A stretch of 64,000 bases of DNA, taken from Nocardioides renjunii. GTDB lineage: Bacteria; Actinomycetota; Actinomycetes; Propionibacteriales; Nocardioidaceae. Of the stretch, positions 26,114-34,132 are shown piece by piece (within the stretch, counting starts at the first letter, position 1; the number at the start of each line of letters is the position of its first letter). Location: contig NZ_CP141058.1 in the NCBI RefSeq assembly GCF_034661175.1, positions 868,001-932,000 of the forward strand, given 5' to 3'. A model generated the notes under the pieces. It ran no database searches. It was not told the origin of the DNA and worked only from the letters and a program-made list of their open reading frames with translations. The position numbers and the translations under genes are program-made.

Positions 26114-26874
26114 CAGCCGACCTCCTCCCCGAGGTAGGCCGCCAGCACGGCCGGGTCCTCGCGCACCTGCTCGGGCACTCCCTGCGCGATGACGCGGCCG
26201 AAGTCGAGCACGGTGATCTGCGTGCAGACCTGCATGACGAGGTCCATGTGGTGCTCGACGAGGAGCACCGAGGTCGTCGCCGCGAGCGCCGTCACCAGCT
26301 CGCCGAGCTCGTCCATCTCGTCGGCCGACAGCCCGCTCGCCGGCTCGTCGAGGAGCAGGACGTCGGGCGCGGAGACCAGCGCGCGGGCCAGGGCGACCCG
26401 CTTGCGGACGGGGTAGGGCAGGCTCGGCGGGTAGCGGTCGGCGTACGCCGCGACGCCGAGGTCGTCGAGCACCGCCCGGGCCCGGTCGCGCAGTGCCTGC
26501 TCGTCCCGGCCGGCCCGTGGCAGGGCCAGTAGCGAGCCGAGGAAGCCGGAACGGGCGTGGTGGTCGGCCCCCACCATCACGTTGTCCAGCACCGACATCC
26601 GGTCGAACAGCCCGAGCCCCTGCAGCGTCCGGGCCATGCCGAGCGCGGGCAGGTCGCGGGGACGCAGAGGGTCGATGCGCTCGCCACGGCGGCGGACCTC
26701 GCCGCTGTCGGGCTGGACGAAGCCGCACGCCACGTTGAACAGCGTCGTCTTGCCGGCGCCGTTGGGCCCGATCACCCCGTGCACCTGCCGCGGACCGACC
26801 TGCAGGCCGACGTCGTCGAGCGCGGTGAGCCCGCCGAAGGTCACGGTGATGGCGTCCATCTCGAGCTCGTCCAC
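26113..26874 (-). CDS. livG: Branched-chain amino acid ABC transporter ATPase LivG
   Basis: The product has Walker A GPNGAGKT, a LivG-like QGLGLFDRMSVLDNVMVG segment, Walker B LLLDEPASGLSADE and LLVEHHMDLVMQVC. The signature reads LPYPVRKRVALARAL instead of the usual LSxGxQR, an unusual degeneration worth noting. The start is GTG at 26874 (253 residues) with GGGGAGGG upstream; the ATG at 26859 would be five codons shorter. It is the first gene of the liv operon and is divergent from the PucR regulator. Confidence 0.85.
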
Positions 26875-26978
26875 GTGCAGCCGACCCTCCCCGGTCCGGG
26901 ACCTGACGTGGACCACTGTCACCGGATCGGGCTGCCAGCACATTGGGCGGGCAGCACAGAACCGGAGGCGATTTCGGG

Positions 26979-27010
26979 CCCGGTGGTGGCTATGTGTGTG
27001 CACCGGGTGC
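26979..27010 (+). promoter_or_regulatory. Candidate PucR/liv operator: phased repeats
   Basis: CCCGGTG at 26979-26985 and CACCGGG at 27001-27007 form an inverted pair whose starts are 22 bases apart, about two helical turns. The right arm is part of an 11-base palindrome GCACC-G-GGTGC (27000-27010), directly before the PucR -10-like hexamer CACGGT (27011-27016). Control of the divergent liv operon from here is inferred. Confidence 0.45.
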
Positions 27011-27022
27011 CACGGTGGGCTC

Positions 27023-28222
27023 GTGGACACCCGGGCGATCGACGAGCCGACGGTGGCCGCCGAGCGCGTCGAGCGGGCGTGGCGCTCGATCCTGCACCGC
27101 TCCGACGAGGTGGCCGACATGATCTCGGCCCGCTTGCTGGCCCGTGACCTCGACGCCTACGCCGAGATGAGCGAGCACCTGCCCGACGACATCCGGCACT
27201 CCTGCCGCGAGCACATCCGCCGCGGACTGCAGGTGCTGTCCGGGATCGACTCCGCCAAGGCGTCGGCCGTCGAGCTGTGGCGCGAGACCGGACGGCGGCG
27301 CGCGCGCCAGGGCGTGCCCCTCGAGCTCGTCCTCAACGCCTACACGATGGGGGCGCGGGTGCTGTGGGAGGCGCTCACCGAGGCGGCCGGTCGCGCCGGT
27401 GCCGACGACGTCCCGGACACCGACCTCCTCGTGGCGGCGCGTGCGGTGTGGTCGAACCTCGACGTGCAGAGCGCCGTGCTGATCGAGGCCTACCACCGCG
27501 AGCGCGACCGGGTGCACCGCCGGGACCAGCAGCGCCAGCAGACGGTCATGGACGGGCTCGCCGACGGGCGGGGCGGCGACCCCACCTTCGCCGAGGCGGC
27601 ACGCGCGGCTCTCGGCCTCGGCCCCGGCGACGCCGTCGCCTGCGTGGTGGTCATCGCCGAGCCGGGGGACTGCGACCCCGTCGGCCGGCTCGAGGACCAG
27701 CTGCAGCGCCAGGGCATCAGCTCGCACTGGCACGTGCGCTCCGGCGTGGCCTACGGCCTCCTCTCCGGTCGCCTGCCGGACGAGCCCGGCCTCGTCGCCC
27801 TCATCGAGCCGGCGGCCGAGGGGCGGATCGCCGTCGCGTCGAGCAACGGCGTCCACGGCTTCGGCACGGCGTTCCAGCTGGCGATGCGCTCGGCACGGAC
27901 GGTCCCGGTCGGCGGCGGTGTCGTCGGGGTCACCGACCGGCTGCCCGAGGTGCTGCTGGCCGGCGACTCGCACGTGACGCCGCTGCTCATCCACGAGGCG
28001 TTCGGTGCGCTGCTGGACCACCCGCAGGCCGACACCCTGCTCAAGACCCTGCGCTCGCTGCTCGCCCACGACGGCTCGCCGACGCACGCCGCGGAGGAGC
28101 TCTACTGCCACCGCAACACCGTCATGTACCGCATCAAGCAGATCGAGCGGCTCACCGGTCGCGACCTCACCGACCCGCGCGACAAGATGCTGCTCTGGCT
28201 GGCACTGACGGCCCAGACCTGA
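27023..28222 (+). CDS. PucR-family transcriptional regulator
   Basis: The 399-residue product ends with the PucR helix-turn-helix (HAAEELYCHRNTVMYRIKQIERLTGRDL), which follows a GGDEF-like/RsbRD-type region. The N-terminal half (VERAWRSILHRSDEVADMISARLLARD...) is the RsbT-type helical sensor seen in many actinobacterial PucR proteins. The start is GTG at 27023, six bases after CACGGT, suggesting a leaderless mRNA. Being divergent from livG, it probably controls the importer, possibly by sensing nitrogen compounds (inference). Confidence 0.87.
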   Translation: MDTRAIDEPTVAAERVERAWRSILHRSDEVADMISARLLARDLDAYAEMSEHLPDDIRHSCREHIRRGLQVLSGIDSAKASAVELWRETGRRRARQGVPLELVLNAYTMGARVLWEALTEAAGRAGADDVPDTDLLVAARAVWSNLDVQSAVLIEAYHRERDRVHRRDQQRQQTVMDGLADGRGGDPTFAEAARAALGLGPGDAVACVVVIAEPGDCDPVGRLEDQLQRQGISSHWHVRSGVAYGLLSGRLPDEPGLVALIEPAAEGRIAVASSNGVHGFGTAFQLAMRSARTVPVGGGVVGVTDRLPEVLLAGDSHVTPLLIHEAFGALLDHPQADTLLKTLRSLLAHDGSPTHAAEELYCHRNTVMYRIKQIERLTGRDLTDPRDKMLLWLALTAQT

Positions 28223-28228
28223 GGGACC

Positions 28229-28515
28229 TTGTCGCGAGCCGGCTGTGTCGAGCCGGGCGCGCTCCACGGCGTCCGCGACCGGAGCGAGGTCCTCGACGTC
28301 GGCCGCAAGCGCCGCGTCGTCACCCCGTCCCAGCGGGTCGCCCTGGCGATCCGGGACAGGGGATGTCGCAGCATTCTCGAGCGGGGCATGCTGCTCTGCT
28401 CCTACCACCACCACCTGATCCACGACCCGGGCTACCGGCACACGCTCACGCCCGAGAGGCGGGTGCAGCTCACCCGGATCAACGGGCGGACCTGGAGAGG
28501 TTGCGTGCCATCATC
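28229..28515 (+). pseudogene. Relic of a DUF222/HNH endonuclease gene with internal deletion
   Basis: The frame from about 28229 reads VLDVGRKRRVVTPSQRVALAIRDRGCR and then jumps to SILERGMLLCSYHHHLIHDPGYRHTL. In intact DUF222 proteins the two blocks are separated by about 35 residues including the FPGCDRPPxWCDAHHI part of the HNH site. The long N-terminal DUF222 region is absent as well. The fragment has no own start signal and runs into the next gene. This fills the 298-base gap between the PucR and D-amino-acid oxidase genes. Confidence 0.75.
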
Positions 28516-28520
28516 CAGAG

Positions 28521-29489
28521 GTGCGCGTGGTGGTGGTCGGAGCCGGGGTCAGCGGTCTGAGCTGTGCCCGCTTGCTGCTCCAAGACGGCCACGACGTCGC
28601 CATCGTGAGCGGCGACCCGCTCGACCGCACGACCTCCTACCTCGCAGCGGCGGTGTGGTTCCCCACCGCGGCGGGACCGGCGGACGCCGTCGCGCGCTGG
28701 AGCGCGACGACGTACGACATCCTGTCGGAGGAGGCCAGGGCCCTCGTCCCCGGCGTGGTGATGCGCGAGTCGCTCGTCCTCTACCGCGATGCGCGCGACC
28801 CCGCGCGTCCCGAGCCTGCGTGGGCGGCAGCGGTCGGCGAGGTGCGCGAGGCGGACCCGGACGAGCTGCCTCCCGGCTATGCGCGGGGGCTGCGGTTCGC
28901 CGTTCCCCTGGTGGAGATGCCGGACTACCTGCCGCACCTGCACGAGCAGGTGCTGGCAGCAGGAGCCAGCCGGGTCATGCGGCGGGTGGCACGACTGGAC
29001 GACGTGCTGGACCTCGCCCCGGACGTCATCGTGAACGCGGCCGGCATGGGTGCCGGCGCGCTCGTGCACGACGACACCGTCTACCCCGTCCGCGGGCAGA
29101 TCGTCCGGGTCACCAATCCTGGCCTGACGCTCTCCGTCCGCGACGAGCAGCACCCCGGTGGTCGGGCGTACGTGCACCCCCGGTCCGCGGACTGCATCCT
29201 CGGTGGGACGCTGGACGTCGGCAGCTGGAGCACCGAGCCGGACCCTGCCGAGACCGCGGCGATCCTCCGACGGTGCACCGACATCGCCCCCGGACTGGCG
29301 GGCGCAGAGGTCATCGACACAGTCGTGGGCCTGCGACCTGGGCGACCGGAGGTCCGGGTCGAGCTGGTCGAGGACTCGATGGAGGTGCCGGTCGTGCACA
29401 ACTACGGCCACGGCGGCTCGGGGATCACGATCGGGTGGGGCTGTGCGCGCGAGGTGGCCGCACTGGTGGCGGAGGTTGCCGGGGACTAG
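28521..29489 (+). CDS. FAD-dependent D-amino-acid oxidase family protein
   Basis: D-amino-acid oxidases deaminate D-amino acids to keto acids with release of H2O2. The 322-residue product has the FAD motif VVVGAGVSGLSCARLLLQDGHDV, a flavin-binding TSYLAAAVWFP stretch, VYPVRGQIVRV, and the family C-terminal signature HNYGHGGSGITIGWGCA. Residues for substrate carboxylate binding likely lie in the GLRPGRPEVRVE segment. The start is GTG at 28521, six bases after CATCAT (28509-28514), so it is probably leaderless. Confidence 0.88.
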   Translation: MRVVVVGAGVSGLSCARLLLQDGHDVAIVSGDPLDRTTSYLAAAVWFPTAAGPADAVARWSATTYDILSEEARALVPGVVMRESLVLYRDARDPARPEPAWAAAVGEVREADPDELPPGYARGLRFAVPLVEMPDYLPHLHEQVLAAGASRVMRRVARLDDVLDLAPDVIVNAAGMGAGALVHDDTVYPVRGQIVRVTNPGLTLSVRDEQHPGGRAYVHPRSADCILGGTLDVGSWSTEPDPAETAAILRRCTDIAPGLAGAEVIDTVVGLRPGRPEVRVELVEDSMEVPVVHNYGHGGSGITIGWGCAREVAALVAEVAGD

Positions 29490-29517
29490 CCCGCCCAGCC
29501 CTGTCAGGAGACGTCGC

Positions 29518-30234
29518 TCACGACCCCAGGGCAGCAAGGATCCGCTCGTAGCGCGCCTGCGGGTCCAGGGCCAGTCCGGACTTCACGAACCGCGCCCAGT
29601 CGTCGGCCAGCACCTCCTGCACGCCCGACTCGACGGCATCGAGGCCGGCGTTCGCCAGGTCCGCGGGCGAGATCTTCGGGGCGTCGACGCCCTTGGCCAT
29701 GTCGGTGTCCACGAGCCCCATGTGGACGCCGACGACGTGCGTCCCCTGCCCGGCGAGCTCGAGCCGGGTGCTGTCGGTCAGGGCCCACGCCGCAGCCTTC
29801 GAGGCGGCGTACGCACCCGCGCCGGGCAGGGTGAACCACGACAGCGCCGACACCACGTTGACGATCGCCCCTCCTCCGTTCGACGCGAGGATCGGGGCGA
29901 ACGCGCGCGTCATCAGCAGCGGACCGTAGAAGTTGGTGTCCATCTCGCGCCGGATCGTCGACTCGTCCCCGGTCACGAGCGGGGTGCCGGTCGAGACGCC
30001 CGCGTTGTTGACGAGCACGTCGACGTCGGTCGCGACCGACGCCGCCGCGTCGACCTGGGCCGGGTCGGTGACGTCGAGCTGGAGCGCGTGCACGCCTTCG
30101 GCGTCGATGGCGCCTGCATCGCGGCTGGCCGCGTAGATCTTGGCCGCTCCGCGTGCCTTGAGCTGCTCGACGAACTCCGCGCCGATGCCGCGGTTCGTGC
30201 CGGTGACGAGCACGACTGCGCCGTTGATGTCCAT
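29518..30234 (-). CDS. Short-chain dehydrogenase/reductase (SDR)
   Basis: The 238-residue product has the cofactor motif TGTNRGIG, the structural NNAG, and the catalytic Ser in VVSALSWF followed by YAASK (Tyr and Lys). The residue after the second strand (AASRDAG) carries Arg, suggesting NADP(H). The ATG at 30234 gives MDINGAVVLVTG. It is divergent from a TetR gene 86 bases away and shares its operator region, so it is the likely target of that repressor. Confidence 0.88.
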   Translation of the reverse strand: MDINGAVVLVTGTNRGIGAEFVEQLKARGAAKIYAASRDAGAIDAEGVHALQLDVTDPAQVDAAASVATDVDVLVNNAGVSTGTPLVTGDESTIRREMDTNFYGPLLMTRAFAPILASNGGGAIVNVVSALSWFTLPGAGAYAASKAAAWALTDSTRLELAGQGTHVVGVHMGLVDTDMAKGVDAPKISPADLANAGLDAVESGVQEVLADDWARFVKSGLALDPQARYERILAALGS

Positions 30235-30246
30235 GGAGATCCATTC

Positions 30247-30306
30247 CGTAGTGATCACTATTGATTGTCGACCGTGACCGTAGCACATTTCGTAGTGATC
30301 GATACG
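30247..30306. promoter_or_regulatory. Shared TetR/SDR operator region
   Basis: The direct repeat CGTAGTGATC occurs at 30247-30256 and 30291-30300, 44 bases apart (about four turns). The first lies in a perfect 12-bp palindrome TAGTGATCACTA (30249-30260), the second in an imperfect palindrome CGTA...TACG (30291-30306) that reaches the -10 of the TetR gene. These are the only AT-rich palindromes in the neighbourhood. Confidence 0.7.
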
Positions 30307-30320
30307 TTATGATGGTGCCC

Positions 30321-30908
30321 ATGGCCGGCCGTCCACGGAGCTTCGATCGGGAGGCAGCGTTGGCGGTCGCCGTCCGGGAGTTCTGGCGAGCGGGCTTCGA
30401 CCGGACGTCCGTGGCGACGCTGACCGCGGCGATGGGCGTGACGCCTCCGAGCCTCTACGCCGCCTTCGGCGACAAGGTCCGCCTGTTCGACGAGGCGTCG
30501 ACGGTCTACTTCGAGCGCACCCGCGAGGCGGTCGAGCGCGCCCTCGCGCTGCCGACCGCACGCGACGCGGTCGCCCAGGTCCTCAGGGACACCGCCCATG
30601 CCCACACCGGTGCCGCGACTCCTCCCGGGTGCCTCATGCTGACCGAGCCGCGACTCGACGCGCAGCGCGAGGTCCTCCGCCAGCGACTCGAGGACCGCCT
30701 GGAGCAGGGAGTGCGGGACGGGGACCTTCCCCCCGGGACCGACGCCGGGCACCTCGCGTCGTTCGTCGTGGCCGTCCTCCGCGGCATGTCCGGCTGCGCC
30801 CGCGACGGCGGCACCACCGAGGACCTGCTCGGCATCGCCGAGACGGCACTGGCGGCGCTGCCGGCACCGGTCGGCCCACACGACGCCGGAGCGTCCGCGG
30901 GGGAGTGA
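30321..30908 (+). CDS. TetR/AcrR-family regulator
   Basis: The 195-residue product has an N-terminal helix-turn-helix (MAGRPRSFDREAALAVAV, then TSVATLTAAMGVTPPSLYAAFGDKVRLF) and an effector domain of the type found in SDR-linked TetR proteins, with GCLMLTEPRLD and a C-terminal region at residues of about 80-185. The ATG at 30321 lies seven bases after TATGAT (30308-30313), suggesting a leaderless transcript. It likely represses itself and the divergent SDR gene. Confidence 0.88.
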   Translation: MAGRPRSFDREAALAVAVREFWRAGFDRTSVATLTAAMGVTPPSLYAAFGDKVRLFDEASTVYFERTREAVERALALPTARDAVAQVLRDTAHAHTGAATPPGCLMLTEPRLDAQREVLRQRLEDRLEQGVRDGDLPPGTDAGHLASFVVAVLRGMSGCARDGGTTEDLLGIAETALAALPAPVGPHDAGASAGE

Positions 30909-30926
30909 GGCAGTCCCCGGGAGGTC

Positions 30927-31589
30927 CTACGGCGCCAGGAGGCGCCAGCTGCCCTCGGAGACGACCTCCACGGCCTCGCCGTCGACGCTGATCGCCGTCT
31001 GGTCGTCGATGACGTAGGCCGGGCCGTCGATCCCCTCGGCCCAGCGCTCGGCGTCGGCGATCGTGTTCTCCGGGAAGACGTCGAGGTGCGGGAAGATCGA
31101 GAAGTCGATGACCCCGAGGGTGCGGTCGTCCGGCGCCGACGCCCACTCGACGAAGTCGGTGCCGATGCGAGGGGTCAGCACCATGCTGCCGGCGCTGATG
31201 CCCACCCAGACCGTGTCGGTGAGGTCCGGGAGGAGGTCGGCCAGGCCGGACTCGCGCATCCAGTGGCACAGGTAGGTGGCGTCGCCGCCGTCGACCAGCA
31301 GCACGTCGGCCTCCCGCACCCACGGCACCCATCGATCAGCGCCGACCGTGGGCAGCGCCGACAGCTCGAGCAGCCCCAGCGACTTCCACCCGAGCGCCGC
31401 CAGGCCACCGTGCGGCGGCTCGCCCGTCACGGAGTTCCGGACCGAGACCGGCCCGCACATCGGATGTCCCCACTGCGCCGTCGGGACGCAGAGCGCGGTG
31501 GCCTCGGTCGTCGGCCCGCCCAGCAGCCCGGCCAGCGCCGCGTGGATGCTGGGGTTGGTCACCCCGCCGGACGTGAGCAACAGCTTCAT
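30927..31589 (-). CDS. Peptidase S51 / type 1 glutamine amidotransferase-like protein
   Basis: The 220-residue product belongs to the dipeptidase E/cyanophycinase group: the nucleophile elbow reads VGISAGSMVL, preceded by LLVDGGDATYL, and a His in FSIFPHLDVFPE is well placed for the catalytic dyad. Members cleave Asp-X dipeptides or related bonds in the cytoplasm. The ATG at 31589 starts MKLLLTSGG as usual. It converges on the TetR gene with an 18-base gap. Confidence 0.83.
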   Translation of the reverse strand: MKLLLTSGGVTNPSIHAALAGLLGGPTTEATALCVPTAQWGHPMCGPVSVRNSVTGEPPHGGLAALGWKSLGLLELSALPTVGADRWVPWVREADVLLVDGGDATYLCHWMRESGLADLLPDLTDTVWVGISAGSMVLTPRIGTDFVEWASAPDDRTLGVIDFSIFPHLDVFPENTIADAERWAEGIDGPAYVIDDQTAISVDGEAVEVVSEGSWRLLAP

Positions 31590-31713
31590 GGAGCCTCCCC
31601 GGTCAGTCGGTGTCCCGCCGGGCGGGACGGAGCGCTGCCTCGTGCGAGGAGGCTACGCCGGACGCACGCTCGGTCGACAGCATCCGGGCGGCATCAGGGC
31701 GTACGGTGCCGGG

Positions 31714-32106
31714 ATGGCCTCGCGTCCCGCGCCCTTCCACATCGCCCCGGTCATCGCCGTGACCGACCTCGACCGCGCCCGGTCCTTCTACGAGGACCAG
31801 CTGGGGCTGGAGGGCAGCCCCGCGCCGGGAGGGGGCTGGGTGCTCGCGGGCGACCACGGCACGGTGCTGAACCTGCTGCCCGACGTCGCGGACGCCGGAT
31901 CGGCGAGCTGGCCGGTGGCCACCATCCGCGTCGACGACGTCCACGCGACCGTCCGCACCCTGCGTGAGCGCGGCGTGTCGTTCCTCGGTCCCGACGACCT
32001 GCCGTTCGACCTCGACGACGACCTCGTCTCGGTCGGCCAGGACGGCCTGGCGGTGGCGTGGATGCGAGACCCCGACGGGTCGGTCCTGACGGTGTTCTCG
32101 AGCTAG
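31714..32106 (+). CDS. VOC (glyoxalase/bleomycin-resistance fold) protein
   Basis: The 130-residue product has the two beta-alpha-beta-beta-beta modules of the vicinal oxygen chelate fold: FHIAPVIAVTDLDRARSFYEDQLGL first, and WMRDPDGSVLTVFS at the end. The metal ligands are not clear. Function is unknown. The ATG at 31714 follows TACGGT (31702-31707) by six bases, so it is probably leaderless. Confidence 0.85.
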   Translation: MASRPAPFHIAPVIAVTDLDRARSFYEDQLGLEGSPAPGGGWVLAGDHGTVLNLLPDVADAGSASWPVATIRVDDVHATVRTLRERGVSFLGPDDLPFDLDDDLVSVGQDGLAVAWMRDPDGSVLTVFSS

Positions 32107-32112
32107 GGGCGC

Positions 32113-32679
32113 TCAGTCCTCGAACGGCAGCGCCGGGTGGTCCGTGGGATAGATGCCGACCGCGAACCCGTAGACGGTGTCGCCGGACCTCGGTGCCCGG
32201 TCGAACTCGGCGACCAGCTCGGCCATCCTCTCCCAGAAGGCGGAGGCCTGGTCCTCGGAGATGCGGGCGTGACGGATGAAGCCCCACAGCCTGCCCTGCT
32301 CGAACGCCGTCGCGGACTCGCGTGCGGCCACCTCGAAGTCGTTGAAGTCCGTCGGCGCCTGCTCGCCCGCGGCCGAGGGCTCGGCCGACACGTAGAACAT
32401 CCGCGCGGTGCGTCCGTAGAAGCGCTCCTCGATCGCCCGCACCCGGCGGGTCCGCACCACCCGGAGCAGTCCCTCGCGGGTGAGCACCTCGACGTGGTGG
32501 GCGACGGTGCTCTTCGGCCGCTCGAGCGCCGAGGCCAGCTCGGTGACGGTCGCCGCCCGCTCGTGGAGCAGCTGCAGGATCGTGGTGCGGAGCGGGTGCC
32601 CGATGGCCCTCACCTGAGCCGGCGTGGTCAGCGCCATCCGGTCGGCGAGCTCGTGGCCGGGCGGCGGGTTGTCGACCAT
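32113..32679 (-). CDS. ArsR-type winged-helix regulator
   Basis: The 188-residue product starts with a winged helix: IGHPLRTTILQLLHERAATVTELASALERPKSTVAHHVEVLTREGLL. The C-terminal half (about 95-188) is an additional domain including FYGRTARMFYVSAEP. No metal-binding Cys is present. It lies divergent to the dienelactone hydrolase gene with 64 bases between, so it probably controls that gene. It converges on the VOC gene with a six-base gap. Confidence 0.83.
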   Translation of the reverse strand: MVDNPPPGHELADRMALTTPAQVRAIGHPLRTTILQLLHERAATVTELASALERPKSTVAHHVEVLTREGLLRVVRTRRVRAIEERFYGRTARMFYVSAEPSAAGEQAPTDFNDFEVAARESATAFEQGRLWGFIRHARISEDQASAFWERMAELVAEFDRAPRSGDTVYGFAVGIYPTDHPALPFED

Positions 32680-32743
32680 GGCAGATCAGACTAGCATCGT
32701 CGAACGTTCCGGAATCATGGATCATTCACCGAGGAGACAGCGC

Positions 32744-33313
32744 ATGGTCGAGGTACTGCTGCACCACCACATCCAGGGCCTGACCGACGGGGTCAGGGCG
32801 TTCGCCGACGAGCTGCGGGCCGCCGGTCACACCGTGCACACCCCGGACCTGTTCGACGGCCGGACGTTCGACAGCATCGAGGACGGCTTCGCGTACGCCC
32901 GCTCCGCCGGTCTCGACGCCATCCGCGAGCGCGGTGCAGCCGCTGCGGACGACCTCGGTCCCGACCTGGTCCACGCCGGGTTCTCCTTCGGGGTGACCAT
33001 CGCCCAGCGGCTCGCGCAGACCCGTCCCGGTGCGCGTGGCGCCCTGCTCGTCTACTCGTGCCTCCCGGTCTCCGAGTTCGGCGATGCGTGGCCGGAGGGC
33101 GTGCCGGTGCAGGTCCACGGCAAGGAGGACGACGAGTTCTTCGACGAGGACCTGCCGGCGGCGCGCGAGCTCGTCGCCTCCACCCCCGCCGCGGAGCTGT
33201 TCGTCTACCCCGGCGACCAGCACCTGTTCGCCGACTCCTCGCTCGACGCGTACGACTCCGAGGCGTCGGCGCTGCTGGTGCAGCGCGTGCTCGCGTTCCT
33301 CGCGTCCGTCTGA
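32744..33313 (+). CDS. Dienelactone hydrolase family protein
   Basis: The 189-residue alpha/beta hydrolase has the nucleophile elbow GFSFGV and a late YPGDQHLFADSS that supplies the catalytic His, as in the DLH family (usual length about 190-230). Here the nucleophile is Ser rather than the Cys of classical dienelactone hydrolases. The start is ATG at 32744, seven bases after GAGGAGA. It is divergent from the ArsR regulator. The 64-base gap contains TTCCGGAA (32708-32715), a possible operator core. Confidence 0.83.
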   Translation: MVEVLLHHHIQGLTDGVRAFADELRAAGHTVHTPDLFDGRTFDSIEDGFAYARSAGLDAIRERGAAAADDLGPDLVHAGFSFGVTIAQRLAQTRPGARGALLVYSCLPVSEFGDAWPEGVPVQVHGKEDDEFFDEDLPAARELVASTPAAELFVYPGDQHLFADSSLDAYDSEASALLVQRVLAFLASV

Positions 33314-33346
33314 CCGGGCCGGCGAGGGTGCAGGCATGATCGGTCC

Positions 33347-34132
33347 ATGACCACGCGCCGCGGACTCTTCGTCGCCCCGTTCGACGTGCTCGCCGACCCG
33401 CGGGTGGTCGGCGACCTGGCTGCCGCCGCGGAGGAGGCCGGCTGGGACGGCTTCTTCGTCTGGGACCACCTGCAGTACGGCGAGCGGGTCGCCGCCGTCG
33501 CGGATCCGTGGACCTGCTGCGCCGCCATCGCCCTGCGGACCGAGCGGCTGGTCCTCGGGCCGATGGTGACCCCGCTCGCCAGGCGTCGGCCGCAGGTCCT
33601 CGCCCGGCAGGCGGCCAGCCTGGCGGTGCTCTCGGGTGGCCGGTTCGTGCTGGGCCTCGGGCTCGGCGACGACTGGGTCGGGGAGTTCAGCGCCTTCGGC
33701 GACGAGCCGGATCCCAAGCGGCGGGGGCGGATGCTCGACGAGGGGCTCGAGGTCCTGACGGGGCTGCTCGCGGGCGAGCGGGTCGACCACGACGGCGAGC
33801 ACTACGTCGCCCGGGACGTGCGGTTCCGTCCGGCACCGTCCGTGCCGATCTGGCTCGCCGGGCGGTTCGGCAACCGCGCGCCGGTGCGGCGGGCCGCGCG
33901 GCACGACGGCTTCTTCGTCATCGGCCTCGACGGTCCGGACGACCTCGACGCGGTCACCTCCGGTCTCGCCGAGCACGACCCGCCGCCCGGCTTCGAGGTG
34001 GTGGTCGACCTGCGGCCGGAGCAGGACGTCGCGCCCTGGCTCGACCGGGGCGCGTCGTGGGTGCTCACCCGGATCGGGCCCTACGACCTCGACCTCGACG
34101 AGGCACGCCGGGTCATCGACGCTGGTCCGTGA
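33347..34132 (+). CDS. LLM-class flavin-dependent oxidoreductase
   Basis: The 261-residue product has the luciferase-like monooxygenase barrel: GLFVAPFDVLADPRVVGDLAAAAEEAGWDGFFVWDH, then RLVLGPMVTPLARRRPQVLARQAASLAVLSGGR and RFVLGLGLGDDW. It is shorter than most family members (about 300 residues). It may use FMN or F420. The ATG at 33347 follows CATGAT (33335-33340) by six bases, so it is probably leaderless. Its 3' end overlaps the converging propeller gene by 20 bases. Confidence 0.85.
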   Translation: MTTRRGLFVAPFDVLADPRVVGDLAAAAEEAGWDGFFVWDHLQYGERVAAVADPWTCCAAIALRTERLVLGPMVTPLARRRPQVLARQAASLAVLSGGRFVLGLGLGDDWVGEFSAFGDEPDPKRRGRMLDEGLEVLTGLLAGERVDHDGEHYVARDVRFRPAPSVPIWLAGRFGNRAPVRRAARHDGFFVIGLDGPDDLDAVTSGLAEHDPPPGFEVVVDLRPEQDVAPWLDRGASWVLTRIGPYDLDLDEARRVIDAGP

